From the NCBI GenBank assembly GCA_029817715.1, contig JARUPY010000089.1, forward strand, positions 62,001-126,000: a DNA stretch of 64,000 bases. Direction: 5' to 3'. The notes under the pieces were generated by a model. It did no database searches. It was not told where the DNA came from and saw nothing but the letters and a program-made list of their open reading frames with translations. Numbering within the stretch: position 1 is the first letter of the stretch; each line of letters starts with the position of its first letter. Made by a program: the position numbers and the translations under genes. This document shows positions 36,315-48,552 of this stretch, piece after piece. This DNA comes from Melastoma dodecandrum (lineage: Eukaryota > Streptophyta > Magnoliopsida > Myrtales > Melastomataceae).

Positions 36315-37013
36315 GAGATGAGGAAAATTCCATCCCTTGGTCACCCTGGAGGTGGTGGTGGGGCTGTCTGTCCTTAATAAAAGAAGAAGGCTTAGTGGTG
36401 GAGTATGGGTGGGAGGGAAGGCAGGGAGGGCGAGTCTGAAGAGGATCTCAGTAAGAAAAGGATGCTTCTCTTCTTCTCTATTTTCATTATTTTCTTTTCT
36501 TATTTTCTGTTTTTAATCTACTCAGGTGGCTTTAGGAATGGGGTTCATTTGGGTGGGGGGGGTGGAATATATACTTGAACACTTACTGTTTTCTGCCCGT
36601 GTCATTGTACATAAATGTGGATGTGTGGGTGTGTAATGCAGGAGGACTCTTGATGGGGTGTGATGATGCTGTTAGTCTCAGCCAATAAAATATCTCCTGT
36701 GCTTGTTCTTGGAACCTCTTCCTTGCTGGTTTCACAAACCCTGTCTTTGTTCATCGGAGTTTGTCGTGATGGTATTGGGAGGTTGTGGGAGATGAGATCA
36801 ATTGCAAACCCTTTTTGCTAAAGAATTGATATTTATTGCCACTGATAAATGTACATACAGTGGTTTCTGTGGTGGTGGTATAACCCTCCCCCTCTGCCAT
36901 CCTTCTCCCCAAGGAGTTGGCTCTTTAGATTTGTGTAATACTCTCAGTATAAATATAGAAGAAACGAATACGTCATGTTGGAGAGGGAGGGGAGTGAGTT
37001 GGGTTGTGTATCT
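36315..37013. other. Pumilio 3' UTR and convergent spacer
   Basis: An AATAAA poly(A) signal at 36684-36689 suggests the Pumilio transcript ends near 36.7 kb. A PUF-type motif lies inside this UTR. The rest should be the 3' UTR of the minus-strand cyclase gene ending at 37014. Confidence 0.5.
36606..36613 (+). promoter_or_regulatory. Candidate PUF-binding element in the Pumilio 3' UTR
   Basis: TGTACATA fits the PUF consensus UGUANAUA exactly and lies about 290 nt after the Pumilio stop codon, before the poly(A) signal. By position it could let the protein act on its own mRNA. A second copy at 36850-36857 lies past the signal. Confidence 0.4.
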
Positions 37014-40000
37014 TCAGTGGAGAGGGACACGCCTGCAGTACTCGGCAAGTGCCCACAGTGGGTATATGTTCCTGTATGCTGCGTAATGCAGCATGCAGTT
37101 CTTCATGAATACTCCCGTGATCTCCTGAGAATTGCAGTCCCGACTTGTTATACTCAAAATCCGACACCACCCCCCATCATCTGACTGAAGCAACATATGT
37201 TCTATAACGTATGCTAACCTGTTGGGGGTAATCTCCGTTCTCCATCTGCGAATTGATGAGCAGCCTTGCGGCCCGGTGAAGGGGCGCGGGATCCCTCTCC
37301 GCCTGCGTTTTGTTATAACAAAAGTGAGCGAAACCAGATGTTTCTTTTTTGTGTTCTGCGACAGAATTCTATAAGCATTGAAAGTACCTGGCCTGCATGA
37401 ATCAGACCCATCAAAGCCCACGCTGTATGCACGAGGTTCGACCTGTTCCCTTCGAGTGGTACGTACACCTGCACCCGATTAACACATCCCATTCGAGGTT
37501 AAGACGGACTACTTAAGATTGGATTGTAACTGCAACTGGAAAGCCCGGAGGCGTGTTGCTTGACCATGCATTAGCACCAACTTCCGAGATGCTCACCTTG
37601 TCGGGGCAAGAACGGTAGCTTTCCCCCCATCCACCATCATCCAGCTGTGATTTTAGCAGAAAAGAGACGCCTTTGCGCACGGCCGCACAATTGTTGTACG
37701 TCTTTCCTGCCGCTGCTAGGCCCCCCAGTGCAAACCATGTACCATACGTGAAACACACACCCCAGTTCCCATACCTACAAGGCATATTAAATGGTCATCG
37801 TCCCGCCCTCTTGTGCAGCAACTAATGCTTACAGAGGAATCAGGAAGCAGAATCTCACCATGAACCATCAGGCATCTGTATGCTTTCTAGATACCCCACA
37901 GCTTTTACTATGAAATTATTGATCTCTTTCTTCCTGTGGCCCGGATGCAACTTCTTGAACAGAACGAAGGCCTGGATAGCAGCCGCAGTGCATTCAACAT
38001 ACTCATGTTCTACCACGATGTCCGCAAAGAACTCTGTCGGATTGAGGACCTGCACGTTTTGTTACCAGAGGGTTTCAGCAATCCAGGTTTTGCGTTTTTT
38101 TTTGCAAGAAATAAACTGCACAAGGATTACGAAAAATTCTTACTTCCAACCACTTCTCAGCTCCTGCAGGTTCCCATGCTGCCAAGCCCCCATTTTCGCT
38201 CTGCACAAGGTATTTACGCTTGCTTAGTCACAAAACAGATACCTAGGGTGGTTACAAATGCTTATGGTGAAGATCCGTTAAATGCACGGTCTTGCAACGG
38301 TGCAATAGGACGGCCGGCCTCACCTGTAGAGAAAGTATTACGTTGACAGAGTCGTACAAACGCTCGGGTTCCATCTGCTCGCCGACAATCTCCGGTGGCA
38401 TCAGAGAGAAGAGCAGACAGCACTGCACAGATGGATTAGGAACAAGCTGTCAGTATTCCAGCCCCCAGATTCATTCACCGAACTAGCTATGGAACAAGTA
38501 TGACGGATGTCCCAGGGCGACACTTTTACCTTTAATCCCTCTGCCGTGCAGTCTGACACTTGCCAGCCATGATCTTGATCGGAAAAAGTCCAGGACCCTT
38601 TCGAGATGTGTCTGTACATGCTTCGGAAATCACCAGAAGGATTGTCCTTGACCTATTCGTTCACAAGAATTAAGTGTTAGTCGTTCCCCTTCATCGAATG
38701 GATTCCATTAGAACCCCGAGGAACACACAAGCACAGTACCTGAGATCTCTTAATGAAGTCGTGTCCTCTTGCCAGTACCGGTCCAATTTCATTGGTAAGA
38801 TTGCTGGCAAGCAAGGCTTGAATGGCAAAGCCAGTATCCCATTGTTGGCTACCAAAACTCTGCATATCAGAGAGAAAATCCTCTAAGCCAACAAAAGTCG
38901 CTGTGGCTTCAGACAGGGCCAACAGTGTCAAAGCACGATGGACTAACCTGCATCTTCATTCCATCTTCAGCAACCCAGATATAATCTGGGATTCTGGCCA
39001 GGTGCTTCTTGAAATAATCTCCATGTGGATCTTCAACCCAGCAAGCAAGCATGCACAGTACCTGCGGAGAGAAACGCATAAGGAACTTTGTCAGATGAGG
39101 CGAAATTTGCGGAAAAAAAGTTCGAGCTCCGTGATATTCCAACGAAAGGGAGCATCACCTTTTCCACGCATCCAATTGTTATGTATCGGCTGTTCTCGTC
39201 CTCGTAATGGATATGATCCATCGTCACTTGGAGGGCCTTTTCCCTGAGTTTGTTGAAGGGCCAGCGAGTGAGGAAAGGCTCCGTAAAGATATAGAGACCA
39301 TCCCAGAGCAAATCTTGGACGAGGGGATGGGGATAGTACAAATCCTCCTGCAAGCAGAATTCCGGAGAACCCATCTAGTAAGAAACGCAGGGCGGGAGAG
39401 AACAAGCATGCGGAATTTCGAGCACATCGCGTTTGGACCCCTTTTTAGGCACTGACCTTGGCGCAGCGGTGTCGGACCCTTGTCCAGTTGATGGTGTCAT
39501 AAGGCTGAGTGTGCAGTTCATCTCTCAACTGCTGAATAAGGGGCGTTATTGGTCCCACGAACCTTTTCCCGTACAAGTAGGACATTGGCATGTACACCAT
39601 GCGACAGTAGCACCACATCTTAGCTGCATCACCAAAAAGTCGAAGGGAACCGTGCTGTGAGTGCCGGAAACGGAAAGGATGGGCGTGAAGCCGACGCATG
39701 AAGAGAAGGAAACCGACGTACCGGGGTGCATTGGAAGGAAAGAAGGGAGGATCCAGAACTCCGGGGGCATCGGGTTGCTTCCAGACCAGTCGAAAATGCC
39801 AAGTATCTGTCCGAGGAAGCCAAAAGACGGCGACCACCCGGGGAAAGCTAGATTTAGCGTACAATTCCCATGGAGACAAAGATGACATGTTTAGGATAAC
39901 AGAGAGAGAGGGAGAGGGGGGACCAACCGAAAGCCAGGTCTTCCCCCAGGAAGGGATGTAGGTGACCCCACCGCGGTCGAGGATCCACTTGCGGGCCCTG

Positions 40001-40605
40001 GTGCAGGCATTGTCCAGGCCGCCGTCGGGGCCCTCCCCAAGGATACGCATACAGATGTAGCTGAGGACGGTGCAGAACATGGTGCTGTGACCCTCGATGT
40101 GCAGGCCCCATCCGCCGTCCTTGTTCTGGTGGCAGTAGATGTAACGGAGGATCTCCTTGCGGTGTTCGGCTGGGAACACGGAGTTGAGGTGGCCGGTGAT
40201 GTAGAGGCACATGACGAGGGGAGGGAGGAAGAAGAGGGGGCCGGCATTCTCTGCGGGCCAGTGACCGTCGGGGGCCTGGAGGGCGGAGAAGAAGAGGACG
40301 GCCCTCTTGAGGGAGGCAGAGGCCTTGTCGTAGGTGATGTCCTCGCCGTCCCCGACCCTCACCTGCTCGAGAGTCTGGCGGAAGTTGTTATCCCTGAGGA
40401 ACTGCATACGCCAGAGGAGGTCGGAGCTGGGCTTGACTCGGTGACGGTTGTCGTAGAAGCTGCGGCGGGTGCGTTCAACCTCGGCGAGCTCGTCGGGGGA
40501 ACCGGCGAGGGGGTCGAACTCCCAGGTCTGCCTGCCGACGAAGTTGTTGGTGCTGTAGAGGTAAGGGTCATTGGCGTCGGAGTCGGCGATCTTGAGCCTC
40601 CACAT
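37014..40605 (-). CDS. bAS: Oxidosqualene cyclase, beta-amyrin synthase type
   Basis: This enzyme cyclises 2,3-oxidosqualene to a triterpene at the ER. The gene starts [20 protein letters not shown] and ends YCRRVPLH. About 17 exons join in frame to about 760 residues, the family length. The acid motif DCTAE is present ([20 protein letters not shown]), and QW repeats include [26 protein letters not shown] and DDGGWGES. The active-site motif MWCYCR (after FLPMHPAK) is the form seen in beta-amyrin synthases; lupeol synthases have MLCYCR and cycloartenol synthases usually [19 protein letters not shown] also fits the beta-amyrin group. The product is inferred, since single residues change product in this family. 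No lesion is seen. Confidence 0.93.
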
Positions 40606-40712
40606 GTTTAGCTTGGTGTGTTGTGTTAGAGAGAGAGGAAGGGAGGAGGAGACGATGGCGGGCGTCTTTTTAACGTTGATGTTGGTGGTGTTGATGGGTT
40701 GGGTTGGGGGAG

Positions 40713-40727
40713 GTATTTATATATATC
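40713..40727 (-). promoter_or_regulatory. TATA box of the oxidosqualene cyclase gene
   Basis: On the minus strand the sequence reads TATATATAAATACC, about 110 bp upstream of the start codon at 40605. It is the only strong TATA element just upstream of this gene, fitting regulated rather than housekeeping expression. Confidence 0.6.
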
Positions 40728-41681
40728 TATAGATAGGAGTTTTGGCTGGGTATATTCAAGAAACGTGACTAATAAATAAATAGTGGTGATTATATTAATA
40801 CTTAAAATGATATATGACAACGAGTGATGTGTGTGTAGGAATGGAATAGAATGAGAAAGGGAGGTGCGAAACCGAGACCATAACCTGAAAAACTTTAATT
40901 GAGTAATGGAATGGAATGGGTTGGGGTTGGGTGGCAGTGCAAAGTTGACCCCCCCTCCTCTCTCGTCTGTAAGGAGTTACCTTTCCAATATCACCCCCCC
41001 GTGCATCATCATCACTGTCACTCAGCAAGACATGTGGGGCTTGATTTCTTTCTTTTATGTAATAAAATTGTCATCATGGGATGGATGGGTCCCCCGACGC
41101 GCCTTTTAAATTTGACCCCTCTCCCTTTTTGCTTTGTTTTTTTTTTTTCTTTTTTGGTATTCATCATCCAATCTCACCGGCCTATTTTACGAATTAAAAT
41201 AATTTTTTTTAATAATTAGGCAATTGTGCACATTTTGGATAGTATGATGCAGCTCCTCAAATTTGACCAAAAAACAAAAAAACCTGCCAAACGAGAAAAA
41301 AAAAAGGGTCAACAAATTCATACCCAATCAATCGTCATCACCTCCTCCACCTCCCTCTTTCCATCTTCCGAGTCGAGTTTTAGTCTTGGAGTCATTCACA
41401 CTTTTTCTTTCTTTCTTCCTAACAATATTAGATTACAACTTGATTAAGGGTCAGGAATTGGGATCGGGTCAGGAATTGTGGGACGTGGCCAACCCCAACA
41501 TCCCCCGCACCCCCTTCCCTCTTGTTTAACCATAAAATTACGAGAATATACTCGAATGACTCCTCCTCCATTCAAATCAAGTCATCCTCCACTCTTCATC
41601 TTGTCTTCTTCTTCTTCTCCACCCCCAACCCACCAGAACTTTCTCACCTTCTCTACTCCTTCCCATCGTACTGTCCGATAC
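40728..41681. other. Upstream region of the cyclase gene
   Basis: AT-rich DNA with short T and A runs and C/T-rich stretches. No gene or repeat family is recognised. Distal cyclase promoter elements could lie here. Confidence 0.35.
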
Positions 41682-42938
41682 TAGGGGCGAAAATGAACCG
41701 AGCCGCTCGCGAGCTAGCTCGGTCAAAGCTCGGTTCGAGCTCGACTTTGACCGAGCTCGAGCCGGTTCATTCCGGCTCGTTAACGAAACGAGTCGAGCTC
41801 GAGCCGAAACACTAACAGCTCGAAGGCTCGCGAGCCTAATATTATATAATAAATTTTAATAATTTATTAATAAAAAATTAATAAAATTACCTAAAAAACT
41901 TTTTCATTTCCCCTCCCCACACTCTGTGGTAAAAGCAAACCCTAAAAAAAAAACTCTCTCTCCCTATCCTTTTCTTGTTTGGATTGGTAGAAGATGAATC
42001 GGGTACATTACCCAATTTTGTCAAGAATGGCAGCTGATATTTTAGCCATCCCAATAAGCTCAGTGGCTTCTGAAGCTACATTCAGTGCTGGAACAAGGGT
42101 AATTGATGCTTATCGTTCATCTCTTTCTCCGAATACGGTAGAAGCATTACTTTGTGGAGGAGATTGGCTTCGACATTTACATTGGATGAAAAAAATTGAA
42201 AAGCTAAGTTTTTTTCATTTAAAGTTTTTTCAATTTATGAAATATATTATTTATTAAACATGTTACTAACCCAAGCTTTTTATTTCTCTTTTTTGTTTCT
42301 TTTACAGAAAGGTAAAACATACCAAGAGATATTTTTTCAAGTACCTAATTCAACTTCTTGAAGTAAGCTAAATATCGTTACATACTTTATAAAATTTTAA
42401 GATATTTATTGTCTTATTATTGTTATGGTGATTGTAATACTCTTTATAATATTTTATATACATGTGATGATGCTTGTGATATTATTATGATTGGTAATGA
42501 AGTTATATCATAAAGATATTTTAAGAGTATGATTCTTGTGGTTTGTGATTGTTTTGATAAATCTGGTTCTATTTATGGATATGTTTTGGGAGAATAGTTT
42601 GGAGATGTTTTGAAATTATGATTTTGTTGAAATATTTTGACAACATTGTTCATATTTATGTTTTTGAAGTGAACTTTATTATATATGTTTTCGAGCCAAC
42701 CGAGCCGAGTTCGAGTCAACGTCAATATATGTATATTTTGAAATCGAGCTCGAGCTTTCGAGCCGAGCTTTCGAGCCAAGCTTAGGCTCGATCTACATTC
42801 GAGCCTTTCGAGCCGAGCTCGAGCTCTCCATAATTGGAACGAGCCGAGTTCAAGCTCCAATTATTTGAGCTCGATCGAGCTTGAGCCGAGCTCGAGCCCG
42901 GGAGTACTCGGTCTCGACTCGACTCATTTTCACCCCTG
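41682..42938 (+). mobile_element. Internally deleted hAT transposon
   Basis: The ends are imperfect inverted repeats: TAGGGGCGAAAATGAACCGA on the left and, reversed, CAGGGGTGAAAATGAGTCGA on the right. Inside both ends many GAGCTCGAGC-type palindromes form subterminal repeats, a hAT feature. The only coding remnant is a hAT dimerisation region at 41994-42240. The 1.26-kb length is too short for a full transposase. The flanking 8-bp sites (TCCGATAC and TCCTGAGA) match only in part, so the insertion is old or the borders are off by a base or two. Confidence 0.8.
41994..42257 (+). pseudogene. hAT transposase C-terminal dimerisation fragment
   Basis: The frame reads YPILSRMAADILAIPISSVA, then SEATFSAGTRVIDAYRSSLS and VEALLCGGDWLR, which is the conserved hAT C-terminal (Dimer_Tnp_hAT) motif. 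The catalytic part and zinc finger are absent, so it cannot transpose by itself. Confidence 0.85.
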
Positions 42939-43384
42939 TCCTGAGACTCCACTCCCTGACCATACTTTCAAACCCACTTTTCAATTTAATACCTTCCCAA
43001 ACATGGCCTGGCCCACCTGCTCTTCAATATTAATTGCTTAAAAGGGGGCTAAGAAGAACAAATGAATCAAATCACACACTCACTCCATTTGCTGTTACTA
43101 TCATTTTATTACTCATTCCGTGAATGGGACCATGGCCCTTGTGCCGCCCCCCCCCCCCTCCGCACCTCCTCGGTTCATCTGTTCCTGCCATTTTGTATGT
43201 CCCCACTCCCCAGAACTTTGCAACTTCAGTAGGTAGTCGAACTGTCCCCTACACGTCTGTACATAAAAGTAAGTTTCTGGTGCCCCGGAAGCTTCCTTCA
43301 TTCCCAGCTGCACTCACCTTTCTTTCCTCAGTTATGAGAGTGTAAACTCGAGCCCGCATCAAACTTATTTCCCCACCTCTTGGT
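42939..43384. other. Spacer between the hAT remnant and the START gene
   Basis: Holds a poly-C run (about 43147-43159) and the probable 3' UTR of the minus-strand START gene. Nothing else is visible. Confidence 0.4.
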
Positions 43385-45475
43385 TCAGGCGCTCCTGCTT
43401 TGGCCTGAAGAGTCCATCCCTTTGTGCAGTTTCGCCAATAGGCATGCGACTGCGACTCTGGCACCCAGGGATGAATGTCCCTTAGATAGGCAAACGAGAC
43501 CTCCTATAATAAGGAAACTATTCGCCAGAACCCTCCTGGATGGCCTTCTCAATTTCCTCCCCCCTTCGCTTTGTCCATGGGTTGTGGTTGCAGTGCTTGT
43601 CGACACGGGATCATCGATATTCACACGTTCTAGTCTTGGTGGAACCTATCCATAAAGCCGTGAAAAGAATATTAGTTCATCCTTTTGTTGATGGCATGAA
43701 GAGAAGACAGGACATCTAGTCGGACCAGTCCAATTGACATTTATCAGTTTAGTAAAAAAACCGGACCACACCTTCTGAATTAAGGCGATGCTGGAGGCAG
43801 ACATTTGATCCTGAGCACAGCTGGCAGTTGGGTAAAGTCCAAGTGCACGCTCCATTTTTAGAACGTAACTCCATATACCTTTCGCAAAAGCTAACTTTGC
43901 CATATCCATGTTGAGTCCAGCATCTTCCTGATGAAACATTTTGATCTCCGCGGCATTCTTTCCGGCCACTGCTACAGAAATAAAGGTAGAGAAACACTTG
44001 GATAGTTCAAATTCATGACCAGTGTTTCTACAGGAATATGCCCAAACAAGGAAGCAAGGAAATTTTTTGGCATTTGACAAATATGTACATCAAACCCCAA
44101 GAAACTATTTTCTTGGGGGGGGGGGAGTGAAGCTAATACACAGGTTAAGGTACTTGCCTTTGCGAATTCTCCATCCTGATCTGAAATACCTAACACGCAC
44201 ATACTTCTTATGCTGTGGCGCCAAGGGATGATTACATTCCTAGAAACAGTTGCAAGAGAGTAGAAAATTGAATCAGGCCAGTAATCATCAAGTTTGTGAC
44301 ACAAACCAAACCAACTTCATAACCAGAAACTTAAAGGTTTAATCAACTTTGACCTTCCGATAAAAAAACACCATCAAGCTGAATGCAGTGCTGTTACCGG
44401 TATTGCAGCAATTAGGACTCTTTTAGTTTTTTTTTTTTTTTTGCTCAAACAGATTTTGCTTTGGTGAGGACATACACATCTTTATATATTGAACTAGTAC
44501 GAGATGCCATTCACACAATCTGGTGCATGATGACCTACGAAAACTTGCATACTCAATAGATGAGAATGCATACTTTAGTTTATCCATCTTCTCTTATTCA
44601 TTTCATTTGACCTAATTATCCCTCGATATCCAACAAGCAAGCCTATGAACATTTCGTGCCTAGAATTCTCCAACTTAGTAGCAGCCCCATACGCAGTAGC
44701 TCCTTCACCAGATCAGCTAATTAAATGGCATCCCGGTGCCACAGGACAATTACCTTAGTGAAGCAATAGTAAGCAGAGTCGGAGGCTTTCCACAATCTCC
44801 AAGCCAACACATACTCCCTGGCAGTGAGCAGAGGGAACTTCTTAACAGTTCGACCGACCTCAGTGCCGCTGGCAGCATCCACCTGCAGCTGGACATGGTC
44901 GACGATGGTTTTGTCCCAGCGCTTCCTATAACTGTTGTCCATGTAGAAATCTCTCAACAGCTCCGGGGAGCAGTTCTCAAACACAGTGGTGCTCAAGTAT
45001 TTCATGGGGCCATCCTGCCGCGGCAGCGCAGAGACACCGGACAGGTTAACTCAAAAGCCGTTGTCCAATTTGACTCCAAAAGGATATGGTAAAAGAGTGG
45101 GAGGGAACCTTGGGTTTGAAGCAGGAAGCAGTGTAGGAGACGAGGTCGGTGCTCCTGCGGATAAGAGTCTCCCAATTCTCAAGAGGGGAAGGGTTATCCA
45201 GATTCCCGATCAACAACTCGAGGTCGTCTACCGAAACGACCTCGGAAACGCTGCGAGAAGATAGATAAGGAAGCTCACTAATGATGTCAATGGATTGAAT
45301 TGAAACATACAGAACAATCGGCCAACTACCTGACTTGTGGAGGAGGAAGGGGATCAGAGTGGGGATGAGGGGGAGTCCGGTTTCGGGAGGAGAACACGGT
45401 GCACAGGTGGTAGACAAAGATGAACAGGAGAGCCAAGGCGGTCGCCGTCGCCGCCGGCCAGTCGTAGCCCGTCAT
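43385..45475 (-). CDS. START-domain lipid-binding protein with N-terminal membrane anchor (At4g14500/At3g23080-like)
   Basis: The N-terminus (MTGYDWPAATATALALLFIF, then VYHLCTVF) forms one transmembrane helix, followed by a proline-rich linker. The START domain follows over several exons: VVSVDDLELLIGNLD, NWETLIRRSTDLVSYTASCF, PMKYLSTTVFENCSPELLRD, FYMDNSYRKRWDKTIVDHVQ, AREYVLAWRLWK, CNHPLAPQHKKYVRVRYFRS, GWRIRK, then IKMFHQEDAGLNMDMAKLAF and KGIWSYVLKMERAL. A C-terminal hydrophobic stretch (ANSFLIIGGLVCLS) may be a second anchor. START domains bind a lipid in a helix-grip pocket; the ligand is unknown. The intron after GWRIRK starts with GC (44157-43969). Start is the ATG at 45475, which begins the hydrophobic anchor. 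Confidence 0.87.
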
Positions 45476-45688
45476 TGACCCCCTTCGTCTTCGTCGGAGT
45501 TGATAATTTGTTGGCAGAGTCACGGGGTGTGTCACAAAGTCAAAAAGGAAAAAAAAGAAGAAGAAAACCGGGAAACTCCAGAAGATCCAAAAAGAAAAGC
45601 TTCAATTTTTTCTGGACATTTTTGAATCCCGACCCAGATCGGATTCCTTCTCCCCTTTCGCCCTTTTCACCTCCCCTCCGGAAGACGA

Positions 45689-48552
45689 GTGGATTCTCGA
45701 TCTGGGGATCTTCCTACTGCAATTTATGGTCCGTGCGAAAACCTCCGGGAAAGCTCTCCGAAACCCTTTGAATTTATGGTTATGGTTGTTCAGTACGATC
45801 TTCATCTCCCCCATTTATTACCTTTTCTTTCTACTGACTTGCAGGCCAACCCGGAGTTTGACGACTACCCAGACAGTGGGAATGCATGTCCGTCTACTGG
45901 GAATCACTCCTGTTCTCCTTACAGATTCCAGCTCCAACGCGATGTGAGTGTTCCCGAGTATCTGTACTGGCATCCCTTTCTCTGTTTCAGTTAATGGGCT
46001 CCCAATCAGCTCAAGTTTCTAACTTGGGGGTTGTTTTTGCCTGACTGCAGGTTGAAACCTTGAAACGGAAACTTCAGGAAGAGGTGAAGTTGCATGCAGC
46101 CCTCGAGCTCGCCATTCGGGAGAGCGCTGCTAAATTGTCCGACCCGTCGTGTTTCCCTCGCCCGGTACATCCACATGCCCCATTTTCTGCCAGTTCTGGC
46201 TGTAAGGAGGGTTGCTTTTCTTTTGGTTAGTTAGTGATGATTTTAACTATGCTTGCTGTCGTAAAATGTAGGCTCAAGAGCTCCTATCGAATATTGCTTT
46301 CCTGGAAGATGTTGTTTTGAAACTCGAACATGAGATGGTCTCCTTGCATTTCCAGCTGAGTCAAGAAAGAAATGAGCGTCGGCTGGCCGAATATCGATTG
46401 CGGCAATCATCTTTGGAGGAAAACCCTCATTGCACCATGAATATGTCAGGAAATCTGGTACTCATTTATGCCATACCGTGTTTGCTGTAGGTTAGGCACC
46501 ATTATTAATAGTATCACAGGAGGAGTTCTGAGTCAATTGGGGAATGCTCCTAGTATCAAGCTTTCGTTACCCTCGATCAATTATAAGCCCTTTAATTCAT
46601 TTTGTTTCTTTAGATTACGAAAATAAGGGACGATTGACATAACTATGTATATAACTGAGTAGTTTGAGATGTGATGCTTTTTTGACGTTTGAATTCCTGC
46701 TTGAAGTTCACCAGCCATGTTAACCAAGAGTACCTTTCTGGACTAGGATGTTGTTAACGGTACGGCTGCTTGGGGGAATGATAATTGCGCAATACCGGAT
46801 GGAAATCCCCACACTGGTCAAGATTCCGAGAGGCTTCCAAGAGGGGTGACACCTAAGGATTTCTGGGGCAATCCCAATCAAGTAGCCGAAGAAATGGTCA
46901 GATGCATGAAAGATATATTCTTGTCACTATCAAGTGCTGCTAGTCAGTGCAATTTGTCCACATCGCAAAGCCATCTCTCAACCCTATCTCCGAGTGGACA
47001 TCTTTCTAATATGTCGTGGTGGTCATCATCTGATCGCTCTGGCATTTCATCATGGGTACAAAGCCCTCAAATCGATATAAGGAGTAATGAGGAGGTCCTG
47101 GGCACAGCAAACTCCTTTGATCCATATCGAGTACGTGGGAAATTGAGTTGGGCAGATATTGGAAATTATGAATTGGCACGTGAAGTTTCTTGGATGTCAG
47201 TTGGGAACAAACAGTTAGAATATGCAGCTGGAGCATTAAGGAGGTTTAGGTAAGGTTTAATTTAATTCTTTTAATGAAGCCATTATACTTTCATTTTTCT
47301 GTTATGATTCTCTGCTCCCAGGAAGTCTTTCATGGCTGCAAAGGTTAAGTCTTTGTATGCCACTTTTCAGGACACTTGTAGAACAGCTGGCGAAGGTGAA
47401 CCCTATTCATTTGAACAGCAACGAGAAACTAGCTTTCTGGATCAATTTATACAATGCAATGATCTTGCATGTAAGTTCTTCATTTCATTTTACATTTGCA
47501 GACTTGTGCTCTGTTTAACTCGCGCCATATAATTGGGAGATCCCCTCCTCTTAGTTGGTCTCTTGTGAGATTGCGGCTTTGGGGTCATTTTTGCTTCTTG
47601 TTATGCTCTCCTACTCATTCAATTTAAGTCTTGGCAGGCATACTTGGCGTATGGAGTCCCTAGAAGTGACTTAAAGCTGTTCTCCTTGATGCAGAAGGTT
47701 TGTAATAATCGCGCTTAGAAATTCCCTTTTCACCATCTCAACCACATCTGAAGAAACTCATACTGGGTCTGAGGTTGCTTTTGTTCCTCTTTAGGCAGCA
47801 TATACAGTTGGAGGTCATTCATTTACAGCTGCCGCGATAGAATATGGAATACTGAAGACGAAGCCCCCTCTCCACAGGCCCCAGATGGTATGCCCAATTC
47901 CATGTACTTCTATCTTTGGTTATCCATAAGTTCCAGCCCTTCCTTGTTAAACACTACTGTTATGGTCTGGAAAATCTACAGGCCTTGCTTCTGGCACTTC
48001 ACAAGCTGAAGTTTTCTGGAGAGCAATGCAAGTATGCCATTGGAGTGCACGAACCCCTGGTAGCTTTTGCCCTCAGCTCCGGGATGTATTCATCGCCCGC
48101 GGTAAGGTTTTTATGCTCTCAGACGTGCAGATTGATGTTCTTTGATTTCCCTATCTCATTTTTTTGTCTATTTTCTCCCGATGATGGGTGCGGTGGGGTG
48201 AAACTAGGTACGGATATATACCACCCAAAACATAAGGGAAGAACTCCAGGAAGCTCAACGGGATTTTATTAGAGCCTCAGTCGGTGTCAGCAACAAAGGG
48301 AAACTGTTGGTACCTAAGTTACTGCATTGCTTTGCCAAAGGGTTTGTGGATGATGCTAATTTGGGGGAGTGGATATCTCATTACCTCCCTGCTCAACAGG
48401 CTGCTTTCGTGGAGAGGTGCATGGCACAAAGGCGTCACAGTTTCCTAGCTTCTCGTAACTGTGGAATCATTCCATTTGACTCTCGCTTTCGGTACTTATT
48501 TCTGCCCGATAAGGTTGTGACGGCTATAGACCAACCGGGGGCTGCTGCCTAG
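45689..48552 (+). CDS. DUF547 protein with MIP1-type leucine-zipper region
   Basis: This plant protein pairs an N-terminal coiled coil (ternary-complex-factor MIP1 type) with a C-terminal DUF547. Visible exons give VETLKRKLQEEVKLHAALEL and AQELLSNIAFLEDVVLKLEH, then EMVSLHFQLSQERNERRLAE (heptad coiled coil). After a Ser-rich middle (about 46846-47253) come LVEQLAKVNPIHLNSNEKLA, FWINLYNAMILH, AYLAYGVPRSDLKLFSLMQK, AAYTVGGHSFTAAAIEYGIL and LLVPKLLHCFAKGF of DUF547, ending at 48552. The function of DUF547 is not established. The first exon is uncertain: frames from 45689 and 45726 both have an ATG, and the frame from 45689 runs straight into the coiled-coil exon frame. It shares a short (213 bp) divergent promoter with the START gene. 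Confidence 0.85.
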
